64,000 nucleotides of DNA, taken from contig MWCQ01000005.1 in the NCBI GenBank assembly GCA_002070105.1, positions 85,149 through 149,148 of the forward strand, given 5' to 3'. Positions 44,698 to 57,658 of the stretch are shown in pieces. Origin of the DNA: Firmicutes bacterium ADurb.Bin193. GTDB lineage: Bacteria; Bacillota; Clostridia; Monoglobales; Firm-18. The notes under the pieces were generated by a model. The model ran no database searches. It saw nothing but the letters and a program-made list of their open reading frames with translations, and had not been told where the DNA came from. Position 1 is the first letter of the stretch; the number at the start of each line of letters is the position of its first letter. The position numbers and the translations under genes were made by a program.

Positions 44698-44810
44698 ATA
44701 GGTTCGTCTTTAAAAATATAATCATCTAAATCCTGATTTTGCTCTTTTTCGGGATTTTTGACAATCGTCTCAAATTTTTGTTTGTCTTCTAAAATAAAAA
44801 TTGTAATCAC
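44676..44810 (-). CDS. Possible 44-residue acidic peptide
   Basis: GTG-started frame on the minus strand encoding MITIFILEDKQKFETIVK, then a Glu/Asp/Gln-rich tail ending KTHSER. AAGAGG lies immediately before the GTG, which is closer than usual. The 3' end overlaps the dusB terminator hairpin. The composition looks coding, but there is no family I recognise and no upstream promoter I trust. The rest of the 290-base gap (44634-44923) shows no other gene. Confidence 0.3.
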   Translation of the reverse strand: MITIFILEDKQKFETIVKNPEKEQNQDLDDYIFKDEPIKTHSER

Positions 44811-44923
44811 CCTCTTTTTAGATTATTATATGTACCTTATTATAAGATTATATTAAACGGCGGTTAAATTTGTGAAGACGGAAGGGAAGGTGAACGCACA
44901 AGGGGCGGGTATAGCTTGCCTTT

Positions 44924-45862
44924 ATGCGAATTATGGTCAGTGCATATTGTTTAGGGTATCAGAATTGGACTGTAATACCTCACCAAATGGAAGAGGATTT
45001 TAAGGAAATGAAGGATATGGGCTTCGATACGGTTTGCCTTAGCTTTTCCGAAAGCGAAATGCAGTACGCCAGGCGAACATTCGAAATTCAGGTTAATCTG
45101 GCGCATAGGGCGGGGCTTAAGGTTTTCGTCGTTCCGAGCAGGATTGGCGGAAGATTTGCGGGTGCTCCCCTAATGCCGAGTGTCTGGCTTGCGAGGAATC
45201 CGCAATTTGCCGTGCAGGATAAGTGGATGCCGGTTGCGTGCTTGGAGTCGGACGAGGTTAGGGAATGGTTTAAATCCTTTATGAAAACCCTCCTTACCGA
45301 TTATGATCTGGACGGTATTGTGTGGGATGAGCCAAAAGGCATCGGTGTAATAAGTCATCACCCCGCAACGATTGAAAAAATTGGCCCCAACCCGACAAAA
45401 GAGGATATGATGCTTGGGTTTGTCGATTTTTTTGAGGATTTGACGGGCTATTGCAAAGACTTAAAGCCGACTATAATCCAAACGCTGTTTTCTCAAAAGC
45501 AGTGCAGTGAGTTTTTTACGCAGAATATATCAAAAACAAGCTATATAGAGTATTTCGGGTATGACGGAAATCTGTGTGCCCAGCAGTATTTCAAAGAGGA
45601 AATAAAAAATGTAAAGTACCGAATTGAATCGGTGTGGGACAGAACGGTTAAGGAGTGTGCCGCCGCAGACAAAAAAACCTTTGCGCTGGTTGAAAATATG
45701 CTTATGCCGAAGCAGGAAATCCCCGTTTTTAAGGAAAACTTTGAAAACTACTTACAGAATTATCGACCCGACCATCTTTCGGTTTACTACTATGCGCATA
45801 ATGTCGAGGACCCCGAAGCGCTTCACAAGGTAATAAAGGAAATCATGAAGAAATACCTCTGA
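44924..45862 (+). CDS. Putative TIM-barrel glycosidase-like protein
   Basis: A 312-residue soluble protein without a signal peptide. MEEDFKEMKDMGFDTVCLSFSE, AHRAGLKVFVVPSR and LDGIVWDEP follow the strand-helix rhythm of a (beta/alpha)8 barrel, and the acidic pair in WDEP is placed like a catalytic residue of glycosidase clan members. No family is certain. GGGGCGGG lies upstream of the ATG but 14 or more bases away, so translation may be weak or the start may be the ATG at 44933. A bidirectional terminator follows and separates it from the ATPase operon. Confidence 0.6.
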   Translation: MRIMVSAYCLGYQNWTVIPHQMEEDFKEMKDMGFDTVCLSFSESEMQYARRTFEIQVNLAHRAGLKVFVVPSRIGGRFAGAPLMPSVWLARNPQFAVQDKWMPVACLESDEVREWFKSFMKTLLTDYDLDGIVWDEPKGIGVISHHPATIEKIGPNPTKEDMMLGFVDFFEDLTGYCKDLKPTIIQTLFSQKQCSEFFTQNISKTSYIEYFGYDGNLCAQQYFKEEIKNVKYRIESVWDRTVKECAAADKKTFALVENMLMPKQEIPVFKENFENYLQNYRPDHLSVYYYAHNVEDPEALHKVIKEIMKKYL

Positions 45863-45882
45863 TACCGATTTACAATTTCACA

Positions 45883-45924
45883 ACAAAAAAGGGTCGTATC
45901 ACTAAATATGGTGATACGACCGTT
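45883..45924. terminator. Bidirectional terminator ending the V-ATPase operon
   Basis: GGTCGTATCAC and GTGATACGACC form a stem of about 11 bp. On the minus strand it is followed by CTTTTTTG, just past the subunit D stop. Confidence 0.85.
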
Positions 45925-45933
45925 TATTAAATA

Positions 45934-46572
45934 TTATTTTGCTCTTGCTTCCTGAATCATCATATCTTTAACTTTCATAAGCCTAATGGTTGAGCTTCTC
46001 TCGTTTTCGTCAAGCTTCATTTTTATAAACTTTATTTTATCCTCAAACTGCGGAATCATAACATATTCAAGGGCGTTTACCCTTCGGCGCGTTTTTTCGA
46101 TTTCCACCGCAAGAAGCTGTGCGCTTTTTTCCTTTTCTGCAAGCCTTAAAAGGTCGGGAAGAAGCCCACTAAGCCGATTGACCGAGGTATCAAGCTCCTG
46201 CGATGTGCCGTAAAAACCGTAGGAGTAAAGGTCGGACTTATTTTCATCCGTTTCAAAAACCGGCACATTAACCGACATAATATTTTTCGTTTTTATATCG
46301 ACCTCTGCGCGATACTTGGGAAACATAAGGCTTTGCTCCAAAACCTGCCTTGACATAATCGCACTCGCTATAAGAAAGTTATCGTAAACCTCCCCAAGGC
46401 GTGATTCAACGCTTTCGCGAAGGGCCTTGTTTTCGCGTACAACCTCAAGAAACTGTTTCATAAGCTCATCGCGCTTGTCTTTTAAGAGCTTGTGTCCCCG
46501 CCTTGCGGTTACAAGCCTTTTTTTAAGCCTCGTAAGCTCCATGCGTGTCGGGTTGACATTCGCAATTGCCAT
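45934..46572 (-). CDS. ntpD: V-type ATPase subunit D
   Basis: Central rotor shaft linking the A3B3 head to the membrane ring. The 212-residue protein begins MAIANVNPTRMELTRLKKRL, near-identical in pattern to Enterococcus NtpD, and is almost entirely long coiled-coil helix at both ends with a short beta middle. ATG at 46572 is preferred, with GGGTGA upstream. It is the last gene of the nine-gene operon, starting 13 bases after the B gene ends. Confidence 0.94.
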   Translation of the reverse strand: MAIANVNPTRMELTRLKKRLVTARRGHKLLKDKRDELMKQFLEVVRENKALRESVESRLGEVYDNFLIASAIMSRQVLEQSLMFPKYRAEVDIKTKNIMSVNVPVFETDENKSDLYSYGFYGTSQELDTSVNRLSGLLPDLLRLAEKEKSAQLLAVEIEKTRRRVNALEYVMIPQFEDKIKFIKMKLDENERSSTIRLMKVKDMMIQEARAK

Positions 46573-46585
46573 ATTTTCACCCACT

Positions 46586-47959
46586 CTACTTTAGGTATTT
46601 CTCGATAAATTCCTCTCGAATACGCTTTAATTCCGTCTTCGGCAGTATTTTAAGAAACTTCCAGCCGAGGTCAAGAGTCTCCTCAATCGAACGGCTTGTC
46701 TCAAAGCCCTGTGCAACATACTGCTTTTCAAACTCATCCGCAAATTTCGCATAGAGCTTATCCGTCTCGGTAAGAGCCGCCTCGCCCAGTATAACCATAA
46801 GCTCCTTTGCTTCCTTACCGCGGGAGTATGCGGCAAAAAGCTGATTCATCGTATCCGCGTGGTCCTCACGGGTTTTGTCCGCACCGACGCCCTTGTCCTT
46901 AAGTCGTGAAAGTGACGGAAGGACATCAATGGGTGGCATTATGTTTTTACGGTAAAGCTCACGACTTAAAATTATCTGACCCTCCGTAATATAGCCCGTA
47001 AGATCGGGAATCGGGTGGGTTTTATCGTCCTCAGGCATGGAAAGAATGGGAATAAGCGTGATTGAGCCGTCAATGCCGATTTTTCTGCCCGCCCTTTCAT
47101 ACATTGTTGCAAGGTCGGTATACAGATAGCCGGGATAACCCCTTCGCCCCGGAACCTCTTTTTTTGCCGCCGAAACCTCACGAAGAGCCTCCGCGTAGTT
47201 TGTGATGTCGGTTATAATAACCAAAACATGCATTCCGCAGTCAAACGCAAGATACTCCGCCGCGGTAAGAGCCATACGCGGTGTTGCAATACGCTCAATA
47301 GCGGGGTCATTCGCAAGATTTACAAAGGTTACCGTTCTGTCGATTGCGCCCGTACGGCTGAAATCGCTTATAAAATAGTTTGCTTCCTCAAAGGTAATAC
47401 CGACCGCGGCGAAAACAACGGCAAATTTCTCGTCCTTGCCTCTGACCTTAGCCTGCCTCGCTATCTGGGCGGCGAGGTTTGAGTGGGGAAGACCCGAGCC
47501 GGAAAATATGGGGAGCTTTTGCCCCCTTACAAGGGTGTTAAGCCCGTCTATTGCGCTTATGCCCGTCTGTATAAATTCCGATGGATAGTCTCGCGCCGCG
47601 GGATTTATCGGTGTTCCGTTTATATCAAGTCTTTTGTCGGGTATAATTGCGGGGCCGCCGTCCTTAGGATTGCCCATCCCGTCAAATATACGCCCCAGCA
47701 TATCCTTTGACACAGCAAGCTCTATCCCCCTGCCCAAAAACCTTACCTTGCTTTGCGCAAGATTAAGCCCCGCGCTGTTTTCAAAAAGCTGAACAACGGC
47801 ATTTGTCCCGTCGATTTCGAGAACCCTGCAACGCCTCGTTTCGCCGTTTGAAAGCTCTATCTCGCCAAGCTCCTGATAGGTTACCCCTTCAACATCCTTA
47901 ACGAGCATAAGGGGGCCCGCAACCTCTGAAATTGTTCTGTATTCCTTTATAACATTCAC
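46586..47959 (-). CDS. ntpB: V-type ATPase subunit B
   Basis: Non-catalytic nucleotide-site subunit of the A3B3 head. The 457-residue protein has [15 protein letters not shown] at the start, [21 protein letters not shown] (a degenerate P-loop lacking the GKT of subunit A), [20 protein letters not shown] and [14 protein letters not shown]. The GTG start overlaps the TGA of subunit A, so the two are translated in coupled fashion at near-equal amounts, as the 3:3 complex needs. Confidence 0.96.
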   Translation of the reverse strand: MNVIKEYRTISEVAGPLMLVKDVEGVTYQELGEIELSNGETRRCRVLEIDGTNAVVQLFENSAGLNLAQSKVRFLGRGIELAVSKDMLGRIFDGMGNPKDGGPAIIPDKRLDINGTPINPAARDYPSEFIQTGISAIDGLNTLVRGQKLPIFSGSGLPHSNLAAQIARQAKVRGKDEKFAVVFAAVGITFEEANYFISDFSRTGAIDRTVTFVNLANDPAIERIATPRMALTAAEYLAFDCGMHVLVIITDITNYAEALREVSAAKKEVPGRRGYPGYLYTDLATMYERAGRKIGIDGSITLIPILSMPEDDKTHPIPDLTGYITEGQIILSRELYRKNIMPPIDVLPSLSRLKDKGVGADKTREDHADTMNQLFAAYSRGKEAKELMVILGEAALTETDKLYAKFADEFEKQYVAQGFETSRSIEETLDLGWKFLKILPKTELKRIREEFIEKYLK

Positions 47960-49719
47960 TGTGCGTACCTCCCCATAAGGTTGTCCGTTTCCTTTATCAG
48001 GGCTTCCTCAGTCTGCGTAAAGACGGAATCAACCTCGCTTTCGGGCGTGTATTTTGCCCTGCCTATGCGCTCCAAAACATTCATTGAAGAAATCGCCTCG
48101 ATTGTCGCGCCGTTTTTAACCGCCTGCTTTGATTTTTCAAAGAACATTATAATAAGCTTTAATAGTCGATACTGCTTTTTAAGCGAGGTGTATGTGTCTG
48201 TTTCGTGGAAGGCGTTTTGGTGAAGGTAATCCTCACGGATGCTTCTTGCGGCCTCAAGCGTAACCCTGTCCTCGGCAGACAGCGCATCAACACCGACAAG
48301 CTGAACAATCTCGTTAAGCTCCGCCTCCTCCGAAAGAATCCGCATTGCCTCTGCGCGGAGCGTGTTCCACTCCGGGGAAACATATTCGCCGAACCAATCC
48401 TCAAGCGCATCAAGGTAAAGCGAGTATGAGGTCATCCAGTTTATAGCGGGGAAGTGCCGCCTGTATGCAAGGGAAGCGTCAAGCCCCCAAAAAACCTTAA
48501 CAATTCTAAGCGTCGCCTGCGAAACGGGCTCGGATATGTCACCGCCCGGAGGCGATACCGCGCCGATTGCGGTAAGCGCGCCCTCACGGGGAGTTGTACC
48601 GCATGACAAAACCCGCCCCGCTCTTTCGTAGAACTGCGCGAGGCGGGAGCCGAGATATGCCGGATAACCCTCCTCGCCCGGCATTTCCTCAAGCCTGCCG
48701 CTCATTTCACGGAGCGCCTCCGCCCAGCGTGAGGTAGAGTCCGCCATAAGCGCAACGGAATATCCCATATCCCTAAAATACTCAGCAATGGTAATTCCCG
48801 TGTAAATGCTTGCCTCACGCGCTGCAACGGGCATATCGGAAGTGTTTGCGATCAAAACCGTACGCTTCATAAGCGACTGCCCCGTTTTCGGGTCCTTAAG
48901 TTCGGGAAATTCCATTAAAACATCGGTCATCTCATTCCCGCGCTCGCCGCAGCCGATGTATACAACAATATCCGCATCCGCCCACTTGGCAAGCTGATGC
49001 TGAACAACGGTCTTGCCGCTTCCGAAGGGACCGGGGACCGCCGCAACTCCGCCCTTTGCAATGGGGAACATTGTATCGATAACTCTTTGCCCCGTAATAA
49101 GAGGCATTTCAGGGGGCAGCTTCTGACTGTAAGGTCTTCCCACACGGACAGGCCATTTTTGCATCATTGTAAGGCTGACGACTTCACCGTTGTCCCTTTG
49201 AACGGTTGCAACAACCTCTTCAACCGTAAAACTTCCGCTTTTTATATCGGTGATTTTTCCCGAAATATTATTCGGAACCATTATTTTATGGACAACAAGC
49301 GCTGTTTCGTTTACCTCGCCGATTATATCGCCGCCGACAACGCTGTCGCCGACCTTAGCCGTGGGGGTAAAGTCCCATTTTACGCTTCTGTCAAGGGCGC
49401 TGACCTCAATACCTCTCGTTATGTTAGAGCCGACCTTATCACGCATTTTCGCAAGAGGGCGCTGTATTCCGTCAAATATTTTTTCGATAAGACCGGGCCC
49501 AAGCTCAACGGAAAGAGGATAACCCGTCGTCATAACGGGCTCACCGGGGCCGAGGCCCGCCGTCTCCTCATATACCTGAATGGAAGCCTTATCGTCACGC
49601 ATTTCGATAACTTCGCCGATAAGGTTTTGATTGCTGACGCGCACAACATCAAACATGTTTGCATCGTTCATACCCTCCGCCACAACAAGAGGACCCGAAA
49701 CCTTAACAATTGTACCCAA
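47956..49719 (-). CDS. ntpA: V-type ATPase catalytic subunit A
   Basis: ATP-hydrolysing head subunit. The 587-residue protein carries the A-subunit-specific insert before the Walker A motif [14 protein letters not shown], then [46 protein letters not shown] and the [11 protein letters not shown] loop. I prefer the TTG at 49719, which follows AGGTG by six bases and starts [13 protein letters not shown], over the GTG three codons earlier. Confidence 0.96.
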   Translation of the reverse strand: MGTIVKVSGPLVVAEGMNDANMFDVVRVSNQNLIGEVIEMRDDKASIQVYEETAGLGPGEPVMTTGYPLSVELGPGLIEKIFDGIQRPLAKMRDKVGSNITRGIEVSALDRSVKWDFTPTAKVGDSVVGGDIIGEVNETALVVHKIMVPNNISGKITDIKSGSFTVEEVVATVQRDNGEVVSLTMMQKWPVRVGRPYSQKLPPEMPLITGQRVIDTMFPIAKGGVAAVPGPFGSGKTVVQHQLAKWADADIVVYIGCGERGNEMTDVLMEFPELKDPKTGQSLMKRTVLIANTSDMPVAAREASIYTGITIAEYFRDMGYSVALMADSTSRWAEALREMSGRLEEMPGEEGYPAYLGSRLAQFYERAGRVLSCGTTPREGALTAIGAVSPPGGDISEPVSQATLRIVKVFWGLDASLAYRRHFPAINWMTSYSLYLDALEDWFGEYVSPEWNTLRAEAMRILSEEAELNEIVQLVGVDALSAEDRVTLEAARSIREDYLHQNAFHETDTYTSLKKQYRLLKLIIMFFEKSKQAVKNGATIEAISSMNVLERIGRAKYTPESEVDSVFTQTEEALIKETDNLMGRYAQ

Positions 49720-49737
49720 TAAAAACACCTGCCTTAT

Positions 49738-50058
49738 TTATTCGTCTTTAAACAAAATATCCGCGCCGACCGCCCGTTCAACCGACTTTATTATCGCACG
49801 CATTCCCATACCGTCCGAGCCGCGATTATTCGGAATAACAATTATTGCGGGGGTCGGGCTTTCCTTATACATTTCGATTTCGGATTCAAGCATTTTTGCT
49901 ATCTGCTCTGTTACATAGATAATCGCATAATTTTTAGAGGCAAAGTTCTCAAGCGCAAGCCTTGCCTCCTCATATTCCGTCGTATCCGAAACATCGAAGC
50001 CGACTGCCTTAAAACAAAGCACGCTTTCCCTGTCGCCGATTATTCCGATTCGATACAT
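49738..50058 (-). CDS. ntpG: V-type ATPase subunit F
   Basis: Small rotor subunit that sits on subunit D. The 106-residue Rossmann-like protein shows YRIGIIGDRESVLCFKAVGFDV, YAIIYVTEQIAKM and PAIIVIPNNRGSDGMGMRAI, the family signature. It is placed between subunits C and A, the usual order in bacterial ntp operons. Confidence 0.92.
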   Translation of the reverse strand: MYRIGIIGDRESVLCFKAVGFDVSDTTEYEEARLALENFASKNYAIIYVTEQIAKMLESEIEMYKESPTPAIIVIPNNRGSDGMGMRAIIKSVERAVGADILFKDE

Positions 50059-50064
50059 GTAATC

Positions 50065-51015
50065 TTACCCCCTAAGTCTGCTTCGGATTGCTTCCTCGCT
50101 TATGCCCGCATTTTTGCAGATCAGAATAATGCGCACATTGCGGATTTCATTTTCCTTCATCCAAAAATACGCCGCCAACGGCGCAATGCCAAACGCCCCG
50201 AAGCGCGTTGCCTTAACCTCTTCCATAAACATATTGTCAAGAGAAAGCTCCAAATTTTCATCCTGCGAGAACACTTTGCGATAGGGCGTATGCTCAAAAA
50301 CACCTGCGTCCTGATTGTCGGGCGCATTGAAGTTTTCTATATAAAACTCACGGGGAATGTTTCCGCCCGCGGCCGTAACCTTCTCGATAAAGCCGACAGA
50401 CTTACCCATTTTGCGAACTCGTATAAATGTCTTTATGTTGTGAATATCAATCTGCATTTTGATAAGGACCGGTATTTTTTCCTCCGGTAACTCTTTCACA
50501 TACTCATTTATCTCATGAAAAAGCGCCCCGTCAAAAATAATATCGACCGCCTGTGCGTCCGAAATCCTTGCGTATTGTTCATACGCAAGGGCAATGGCGG
50601 ATTTAATATCCTCGCTTAAAAGGCGGTAATCACGGTTTATTACCGCATTTTTGATTATATCCGCACCGATGTTACCCAGATTCATGATAAGATTATCGCC
50701 GTTTTGCTTTGTAAGCTCCGATTTTATTAAAACCTTAAGGTTGTGGTAGTCATATTTAACGCGCTGGGTTTTCAAAAACTCTCCGCCGCCGAGGCTTTCG
50801 ATTAACGAAAACAAACCCTCAAGCTCGCTTTGCAGCATTTCCTCAAAATTTCCGCCCTTCCAGCCGATGGTTTGAAGGTGCTTTGCCGCCTCGTCGGCGC
50901 TTGCCGCGGACAAAAGCTTTTCCAGCCCATTAGCTTCGAGAAGATTGTTTTCAAGCGCGCGAAGGCGGGCTACGGCATAGGTATAGTCAAGCTCTTTATA
51001 TTTTGTTTTCGCCAT
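50065..51015 (-). CDS. ntpC: V-type ATPase subunit C
   Basis: Adaptor of the central stalk, joining the DF shaft to the membrane c ring. The 316-residue all-helical protein begins MAKTKYKELDYTYAVARLRALE and has YDYHNLKVLIKSEL, DIHNIKTFIRVRKMGK and AAYFWMKENEIRNVRIILICK, the latter being the C-subunit hallmark. ATG at 51015 has GGGGGG upstream; earlier in-frame codons lie inside that site. It starts just after the E gene. Confidence 0.9.
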   Translation of the reverse strand: MAKTKYKELDYTYAVARLRALENNLLEANGLEKLLSAASADEAAKHLQTIGWKGGNFEEMLQSELEGLFSLIESLGGGEFLKTQRVKYDYHNLKVLIKSELTKQNGDNLIMNLGNIGADIIKNAVINRDYRLLSEDIKSAIALAYEQYARISDAQAVDIIFDGALFHEINEYVKELPEEKIPVLIKMQIDIHNIKTFIRVRKMGKSVGFIEKVTAAGGNIPREFYIENFNAPDNQDAGVFEHTPYRKVFSQDENLELSLDNMFMEEVKATRFGAFGIAPLAAYFWMKENEIRNVRIILICKNAGISEEAIRSRLRG

Positions 51016-51031
51016 TTGACAAGCCCCCCAA

Positions 51032-51532
51032 TCAGCCGAAAAGTATTGAAACAAGCTTACCTTCCAATCTTTCCTTAGCGTTTTTCAAAAGCGCCTCAAA
51101 CGAAAAGTTATACTCAATCCTGCCGTTTTTAACGATAAATCCTCCGCCCGTGCCTGCTTTTTTGTCGCGGGGAAGAGGGATAATCTCACCTTCAACCCCT
51201 TTTGACATATCCCTAATGAGCGCATCGTATTCGCTGTCGTCAAGGGAGGCAAGGTGCGCCGCCGCTTTAGCAAAAGCATCGTCGATAATCTCCTGCTTTG
51301 CGGCAAGGTATGCCTTTTTAGCCTCAAGCTGCGCCGCGGCAACAATGCGCTCTGCTTTTAAAGCCGCATTTTGCTCGGTTTGCTTTAAAATATTTTCGCG
51401 CCTTAGTGCCATATCTGCGGCATTTGCCGCTTCAATCTCCTTTGCGCGGTTTTTTGCCGCGGTTAATATATGCTCGGCGTTTTGCCTCGCATCATCGAGT
51501 ATCTTTTGCGTTATGCCCTCAAGACCAGTCAT
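51032..51532 (-). CDS. ntpE: V-type ATPase subunit E
   Basis: Peripheral stalk subunit that holds the head still. The 166-residue protein has a long N-terminal Ala/Glu/Lys-rich coiled coil (ILDDARQNAEHILTAAKNRA) and a small C-terminal alpha/beta domain. AAGGGA before the ATG at 51532 decides the start. Its partner is probably the first gene of the operon (subunit G/H-like). Confidence 0.85.
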   Translation of the reverse strand: MTGLEGITQKILDDARQNAEHILTAAKNRAKEIEAANAADMALRRENILKQTEQNAALKAERIVAAAQLEAKKAYLAAKQEIIDDAFAKAAAHLASLDDSEYDALIRDMSKGVEGEIIPLPRDKKAGTGGGFIVKNGRIEYNFSFEALLKNAKERLEGKLVSILFG

Positions 51533-51553
51533 TACAACCATCCCTTTCGAAAA

Positions 51554-54018
<2,465 letters not shown>

Positions 54019-54022
54019 TTTT

Positions 54023-54334
54023 TCAGCCCCTTATTTCTTTTATCACAAAGGCTACCGCTTTTGCCATGTTTTTTTCGGATTCCTCTTTAAGTTTTAAACA
54101 CTCGTTTTTACTGCTTTTCAAAATCTCATCGGCTTCTTTTAGCGCCATATCCTGCGCCTTTTCTATTATTTCGGCCGCCTCAAGCTCCGACTTTTTAATT
54201 GAATCGGAAAGCTCCGCCTTTGCACTGTCCTGCGCCTTTGCAATAATGTCCTGCGCCTTTAGCTGTGCTTCCTTAATAATATCCTCCGCCTGCTTTTCGG
54301 CCTTTTTAATGCTTGCGATAACCTCTAAGCTCAC
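54023..54334 (-). CDS. ntpF: V-type ATPase peripheral stalk subunit G/H (NtpF-like)
   Basis: A 103-residue coiled coil made of Ala, Lys, Glu repeats (IKKAEKQAEDIIKEAQLKAQ), with a C-terminal MAKAVAFVIKEIRG typical of AhaH/NtpF. It would pair with subunit E as the outer stalk. GTG at 54334 is chosen because AAAGGGAG lies eight bases upstream; the in-frame GTG three codons earlier touches that site. First gene of the operon. The 289-base gap before the next plus-strand gene has no convincing ATPase promoter that I can fix. Confidence 0.83.
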   Translation of the reverse strand: MSLEVIASIKKAEKQAEDIIKEAQLKAQDIIAKAQDSAKAELSDSIKKSELEAAEIIEKAQDMALKEADEILKSSKNECLKLKEESEKNMAKAVAFVIKEIRG

Positions 54335-54550
54335 TTGCGCCACTCCCTTTCATGCCTCGAAATTTGCCAATGGGTATGAATCCGATAGATATTGAATTAT
54401 TACGGTTTATAAAGACAACTATAATACAAAAAGTAAATTTTTGAATAATACCGAAACATCCAATACATTATACCTCAATAACATACTTTTTACAAGAATT
54501 TTAATAAGAATTTTCATTAAAAACGCGATGGGTTGTAATATTCCTTTTTA

Positions 54551-54579
54551 TTGAAATAAAACAGTGAGTGTGATAAAAT
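54551..54579 (+). promoter_or_regulatory. Promoter for the serine hydrolase gene
   Basis: TTGAAA, a 17-base spacer and TAAAAT, ending 65 bases before the start codon. Confidence 0.6.
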
Positions 54580-54644
54580 ACCCTCGCGGGAAAAACAAAA
54601 TATGATAAGAATTATGCGCTACTGTGCATTTTGGAGGAATTATT

Positions 54645-56405
54645 ATGCGTAAATTGATTTGTGCCGTTTTTATGTCGGTTTGTATACTGACCGTGACAAC
54701 TCCCCCCGTTTTTGCACTGCAAAACGATAGTATTTCGGAATATCTTTCGGGTTCTGTTTCGAAAATTGTAAAGCAGGGTAAGGTTAAGGGTGTTGTAGTA
54801 TCTGTTGTCCGAAGCGGAGAGACTCGGCTTTGCGAAGGCTTCGGCTTTGCGGATGAATGGCAGGGGATAAAAGCCGACGGCGAAAAAACAGCCTTTCGTA
54901 TCGGTTCGGTTTCCAAAACCTTTGTTGCCGTAGCGGCGCAAATCCTGAATGAAAGCGGAAGCCTTGATATGGATAAACCGATAAGCGAGTATCTTGAAAC
55001 CGACTTTCCGAAGACAAAATACCCGATTACCATGCGCCAGCTTCTTACGCACAGCGCAGGCTTTGAGGATATGATTTCTGGTAATGCCGTTAAAAATGTA
55101 AGCGAAACCGAACCGCTTTCGCAAAGTATTCGCAAATACCTTCCGGCGCAGGTTTTCAAGCCCGGCGAGGTTATTTCCTATTCAAACTACGGGATTGCGC
55201 TTGCCGCCTATGTGGTTGAGCGTATTGCAAAGCAGGATTTTTCGCAGTTTTGCGCAGAGAAAATTTTTATACCGCTTAATATGAAGAAAACGACATTTTC
55301 ACACATGCACGATATTGTTTATGTTTCAAAGCCCTATCTGCCAAACGGGAAGGAAACGCAAGAGCCGTTTATAAACATCTACCCCGAAGGCTCTGCAGTA
55401 TCCACCGCCGCCGACATGGCAAGATATATGCAATGGCTTTTGACAAGGGATGATGAGCGGGTTTTATCTGCCCGGTCAAAGGATGAATTGTTTAAAAAAC
55501 AGTTTTCAATGGCGGACGAAATGGAGGGCATGGGTTATGTGTGGAACAGGAAAACCCGAAACGGCAAGTATTATTACGATAAAAAGGGGGAAACACCAAA
55601 CTTTTTTACCCGAATTGCCTTGTATCCCGAAGAGGAGGCAGGGGTATTTATCTCGTTTAACACCTATTATCCGGAAAAAGAGATAGATGCCCTGTTGCAT
55701 AAGGTAACGGATATACTGTATGGCGAGCAGTTGCAAAGTGATACGGGAGAGGCAAGCGCAACAATAAATATCGGCGGAATCTATACGACAAATTGGTCAA
55801 GCTTTGTGACGCCCGAAAAAATATTAAGGTATATAACTCCTGGGAAGGTTATAAAAATAAAAGGCTCACTGTCGGAAGGTTTTTCAATAAACGGCGAAAG
55901 ACTGGTTTTGACAGGTAAAGACCTTTATTTAACGCCCTTCGGGAAATTAAAATTTATGAATAAAGAAGGTAAAATCATAATCGCGACCGAAACAGCCATG
56001 AGCTATTCAAAAATTCCTTTTTGGCAGAGTACGGGTATACAGGTAATCTTGTCCTTTATATTCCCGATAACGGCTTTGGCGTATATTGTATGGAGCATCA
56101 TTTTGCTTATCCGAAAGAAAAGGAAGATATTTCGGGCTATTCCTTTTATCTGCGAGGTAGCTGCGCTTGCCGCTTTTTGCTTGCTTTGCGTATTTTTGTA
56201 TAAGGGAATAGAGAGGTTTAATATTCTGTCCTTTGCCCTTCCCCTTGCGATATGCGGGTGGGTCATTGTTGCCGCTAATGCAGCGGGGCTTGTGCACACA
56301 ATCCGACTGAAGCCGAATCACAGCGCCGAAAAATATGTTTTGGGCTTTTTATACCTTGTCGGCATAGTATTTTGTCTATGGCTTTACTGGCTGAATATTA
56401 TTTAG
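54645..56405 (+). CDS. Beta-lactamase-fold serine hydrolase with C-terminal membrane helices
   Basis: A 586-residue exported protein. A signal peptide (MRKLICAVFMSVCILTVTTP, ending PVFA) leads to a class C beta-lactamase/D,D-peptidase fold. The S-x-x-K is in GSVSKTF and the Tyr-x-Asn in SYSNYGIALA. The third motif is poorly kept as KKGETPNF. About four C-terminal hydrophobic helices begin near residue 455 (IQVILSFIFPITALAYIVW). Relatives include esterases and D-amino peptidases. The catalytic target is unknown, but it acts outside the membrane. TTTGGAGG precedes the ATG at 54645. Confidence 0.82.
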   Translation: MRKLICAVFMSVCILTVTTPPVFALQNDSISEYLSGSVSKIVKQGKVKGVVVSVVRSGETRLCEGFGFADEWQGIKADGEKTAFRIGSVSKTFVAVAAQILNESGSLDMDKPISEYLETDFPKTKYPITMRQLLTHSAGFEDMISGNAVKNVSETEPLSQSIRKYLPAQVFKPGEVISYSNYGIALAAYVVERIAKQDFSQFCAEKIFIPLNMKKTTFSHMHDIVYVSKPYLPNGKETQEPFINIYPEGSAVSTAADMARYMQWLLTRDDERVLSARSKDELFKKQFSMADEMEGMGYVWNRKTRNGKYYYDKKGETPNFFTRIALYPEEEAGVFISFNTYYPEKEIDALLHKVTDILYGEQLQSDTGEASATINIGGIYTTNWSSFVTPEKILRYITPGKVIKIKGSLSEGFSINGERLVLTGKDLYLTPFGKLKFMNKEGKIIIATETAMSYSKIPFWQSTGIQVILSFIFPITALAYIVWSIILLIRKKRKIFRAIPFICEVAALAAFCLLCVFLYKGIERFNILSFALPLAICGWVIVAANAAGLVHTIRLKPNHSAEKYVLGFLYLVGIVFCLWLYWLNII

Positions 56406-56505
56406 ATTACCGAAAGCATTTATAAAAAGGATGCGGTCGGATTTAGGGCTTAAAATTCGCCCACAGAATATACTGTGAGCGAGTTTGCCTGCCGATGCTA
56501 TCGGC

Positions 56506-56581
56506 TGGAGCTGGTAATGGGACTCGAACCCGCGACCTGCTCATTACGAATGAGCTGCTCTACCGACTGAGCTATACCAGC
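56506..56581 (-). tRNA. tRNA-Thr(CGT)
   Basis: Read on the minus strand: acceptor GCTGGTA pairs with TACCAGC, followed by TCCA with encoded CCA. D arm AGCTCAGTCGGTAGAGC, anticodon loop TTCGTAA (anticodon CGT) in a GCTCA/TGAGC stem, and T loop GGGTTCGAGTCCC. Confidence 0.97.
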
Positions 56582-56671
56582 ATATTCTTTTGTGTCTGCC
56601 TTTGCAAAAGTGTGCTTAACGGGACAATCTATATTATAAATTGTTTTGGCTTTTATGTCAACAAAATTTTC

Positions 56672-56701
56672 GCCCCCGACAAAGAATATTTTGTCGGGGG
56701 C
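56672..56701 (-). terminator. Terminator downstream of argB
   Basis: GCCCCCGACAAA and its complement pair around a 5-base loop. On the minus strand it is followed by GAAAATTTTG. It lies between argB and tRNA-Thr. Confidence 0.7.
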
Positions 56702-56748
56702 AATTGACTTAATATGTCATAAAAATACAATGCCTGATTACATTTTTT

Positions 56749-57618
56749 CTATGCCGTAATCATCGTGCCGATACCTGTATCGGTGAAAATTTCAAGCAGT
56801 ATGCAGTGCGGAATACGCCCGTCGATAATATGAACACGCTTTACGCCCGCATCAATCGCATCGATACAGCTTAAGGTTTTCGGTATCATTCCGCCGTTTA
56901 TCTTACCCTCGTCAATCATTTTAAATATTTCCTTTTGCGAAATCTCGTAAATAATTTCGTCGCTGTCCTCACTCTTTTTTATACCCTTAACATCCGTCAG
57001 AAGCATTAGCTTTTCCGCCTTCAACGCCGCTGCAATCGCACCCGCAACAGTATCGGCGTTTATGTTATAACTTTCGCCGTCTTTTCCTATACCTATGGGC
57101 GCAACCACAGGTATATAACGGTCGTTTGCAAGCATCGAAAGCGCATGCGCGTTAATATTTGTAATCTTTCCGACATACCCTATATCAACGGGCTTGCCGT
57201 CCACCTTCGGCATAAACTTTTCACACTCGATCAGCTTCCCGTCAATGCCGCAGAGACCTATCGCATTACCCCCCCTTACATTAAGCGAGGCAACAATTTC
57301 CTTGTTTGTTTTCCCCGCAAGAACCATCTGGGCAACATGTATAGTCTTATCGTCGGTAACACGAAGACCGTTGACAAATTCGCTTTTAATATTGTATAGG
57401 CTCAAAGCCTCGGTTATATCTGGCCCTCCGCCGTGGACGACAACAGGGTTTACGCCTACATATTTAAGAAGGGTTATGTCCTCCATAACCTTTTGCTTAA
57501 GCTCCTCGCTTATCATCGCGTTACCGCCGTACTTTATAACCACCGTTTTCCCCGAAAGCTTCTGAATATAGGGAAGTGCCTCTATCAGTATATTCGCCTT
57601 GTTAATATATTTTTGCAT
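56749..57618 (-). CDS. argB: Acetylglutamate kinase
   Basis: Phosphorylates N-acetylglutamate in arginine synthesis. The 289-residue protein has [59 protein letters not shown] and GGMIPK, the family core. ATG at 57618 has AAAAGGAG upstream. It starts 40 bases after argC ends, on the same strand, so the two form an operon. argJ, argD and argF are not in the window. Confidence 0.96.
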   Translation of the reverse strand: MQKYINKANILIEALPYIQKLSGKTVVIKYGGNAMISEELKQKVMEDITLLKYVGVNPVVVHGGGPDITEALSLYNIKSEFVNGLRVTDDKTIHVAQMVLAGKTNKEIVASLNVRGGNAIGLCGIDGKLIECEKFMPKVDGKPVDIGYVGKITNINAHALSMLANDRYIPVVAPIGIGKDGESYNINADTVAGAIAAALKAEKLMLLTDVKGIKKSEDSDEIIYEISQKEIFKMIDEGKINGGMIPKTLSCIDAIDAGVKRVHIIDGRIPHCILLEIFTDTGIGTMITA

Positions 57619-57658
57619 AATCAATCTCCTTTTCCGTGGGGCGTATCCCCTTTATTAT

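Noticed and set aside
56495..56707. Plus-strand 70-residue frame
   Set aside because: It covers the antisense of tRNA-Thr and the argB terminator, with no ribosome site.
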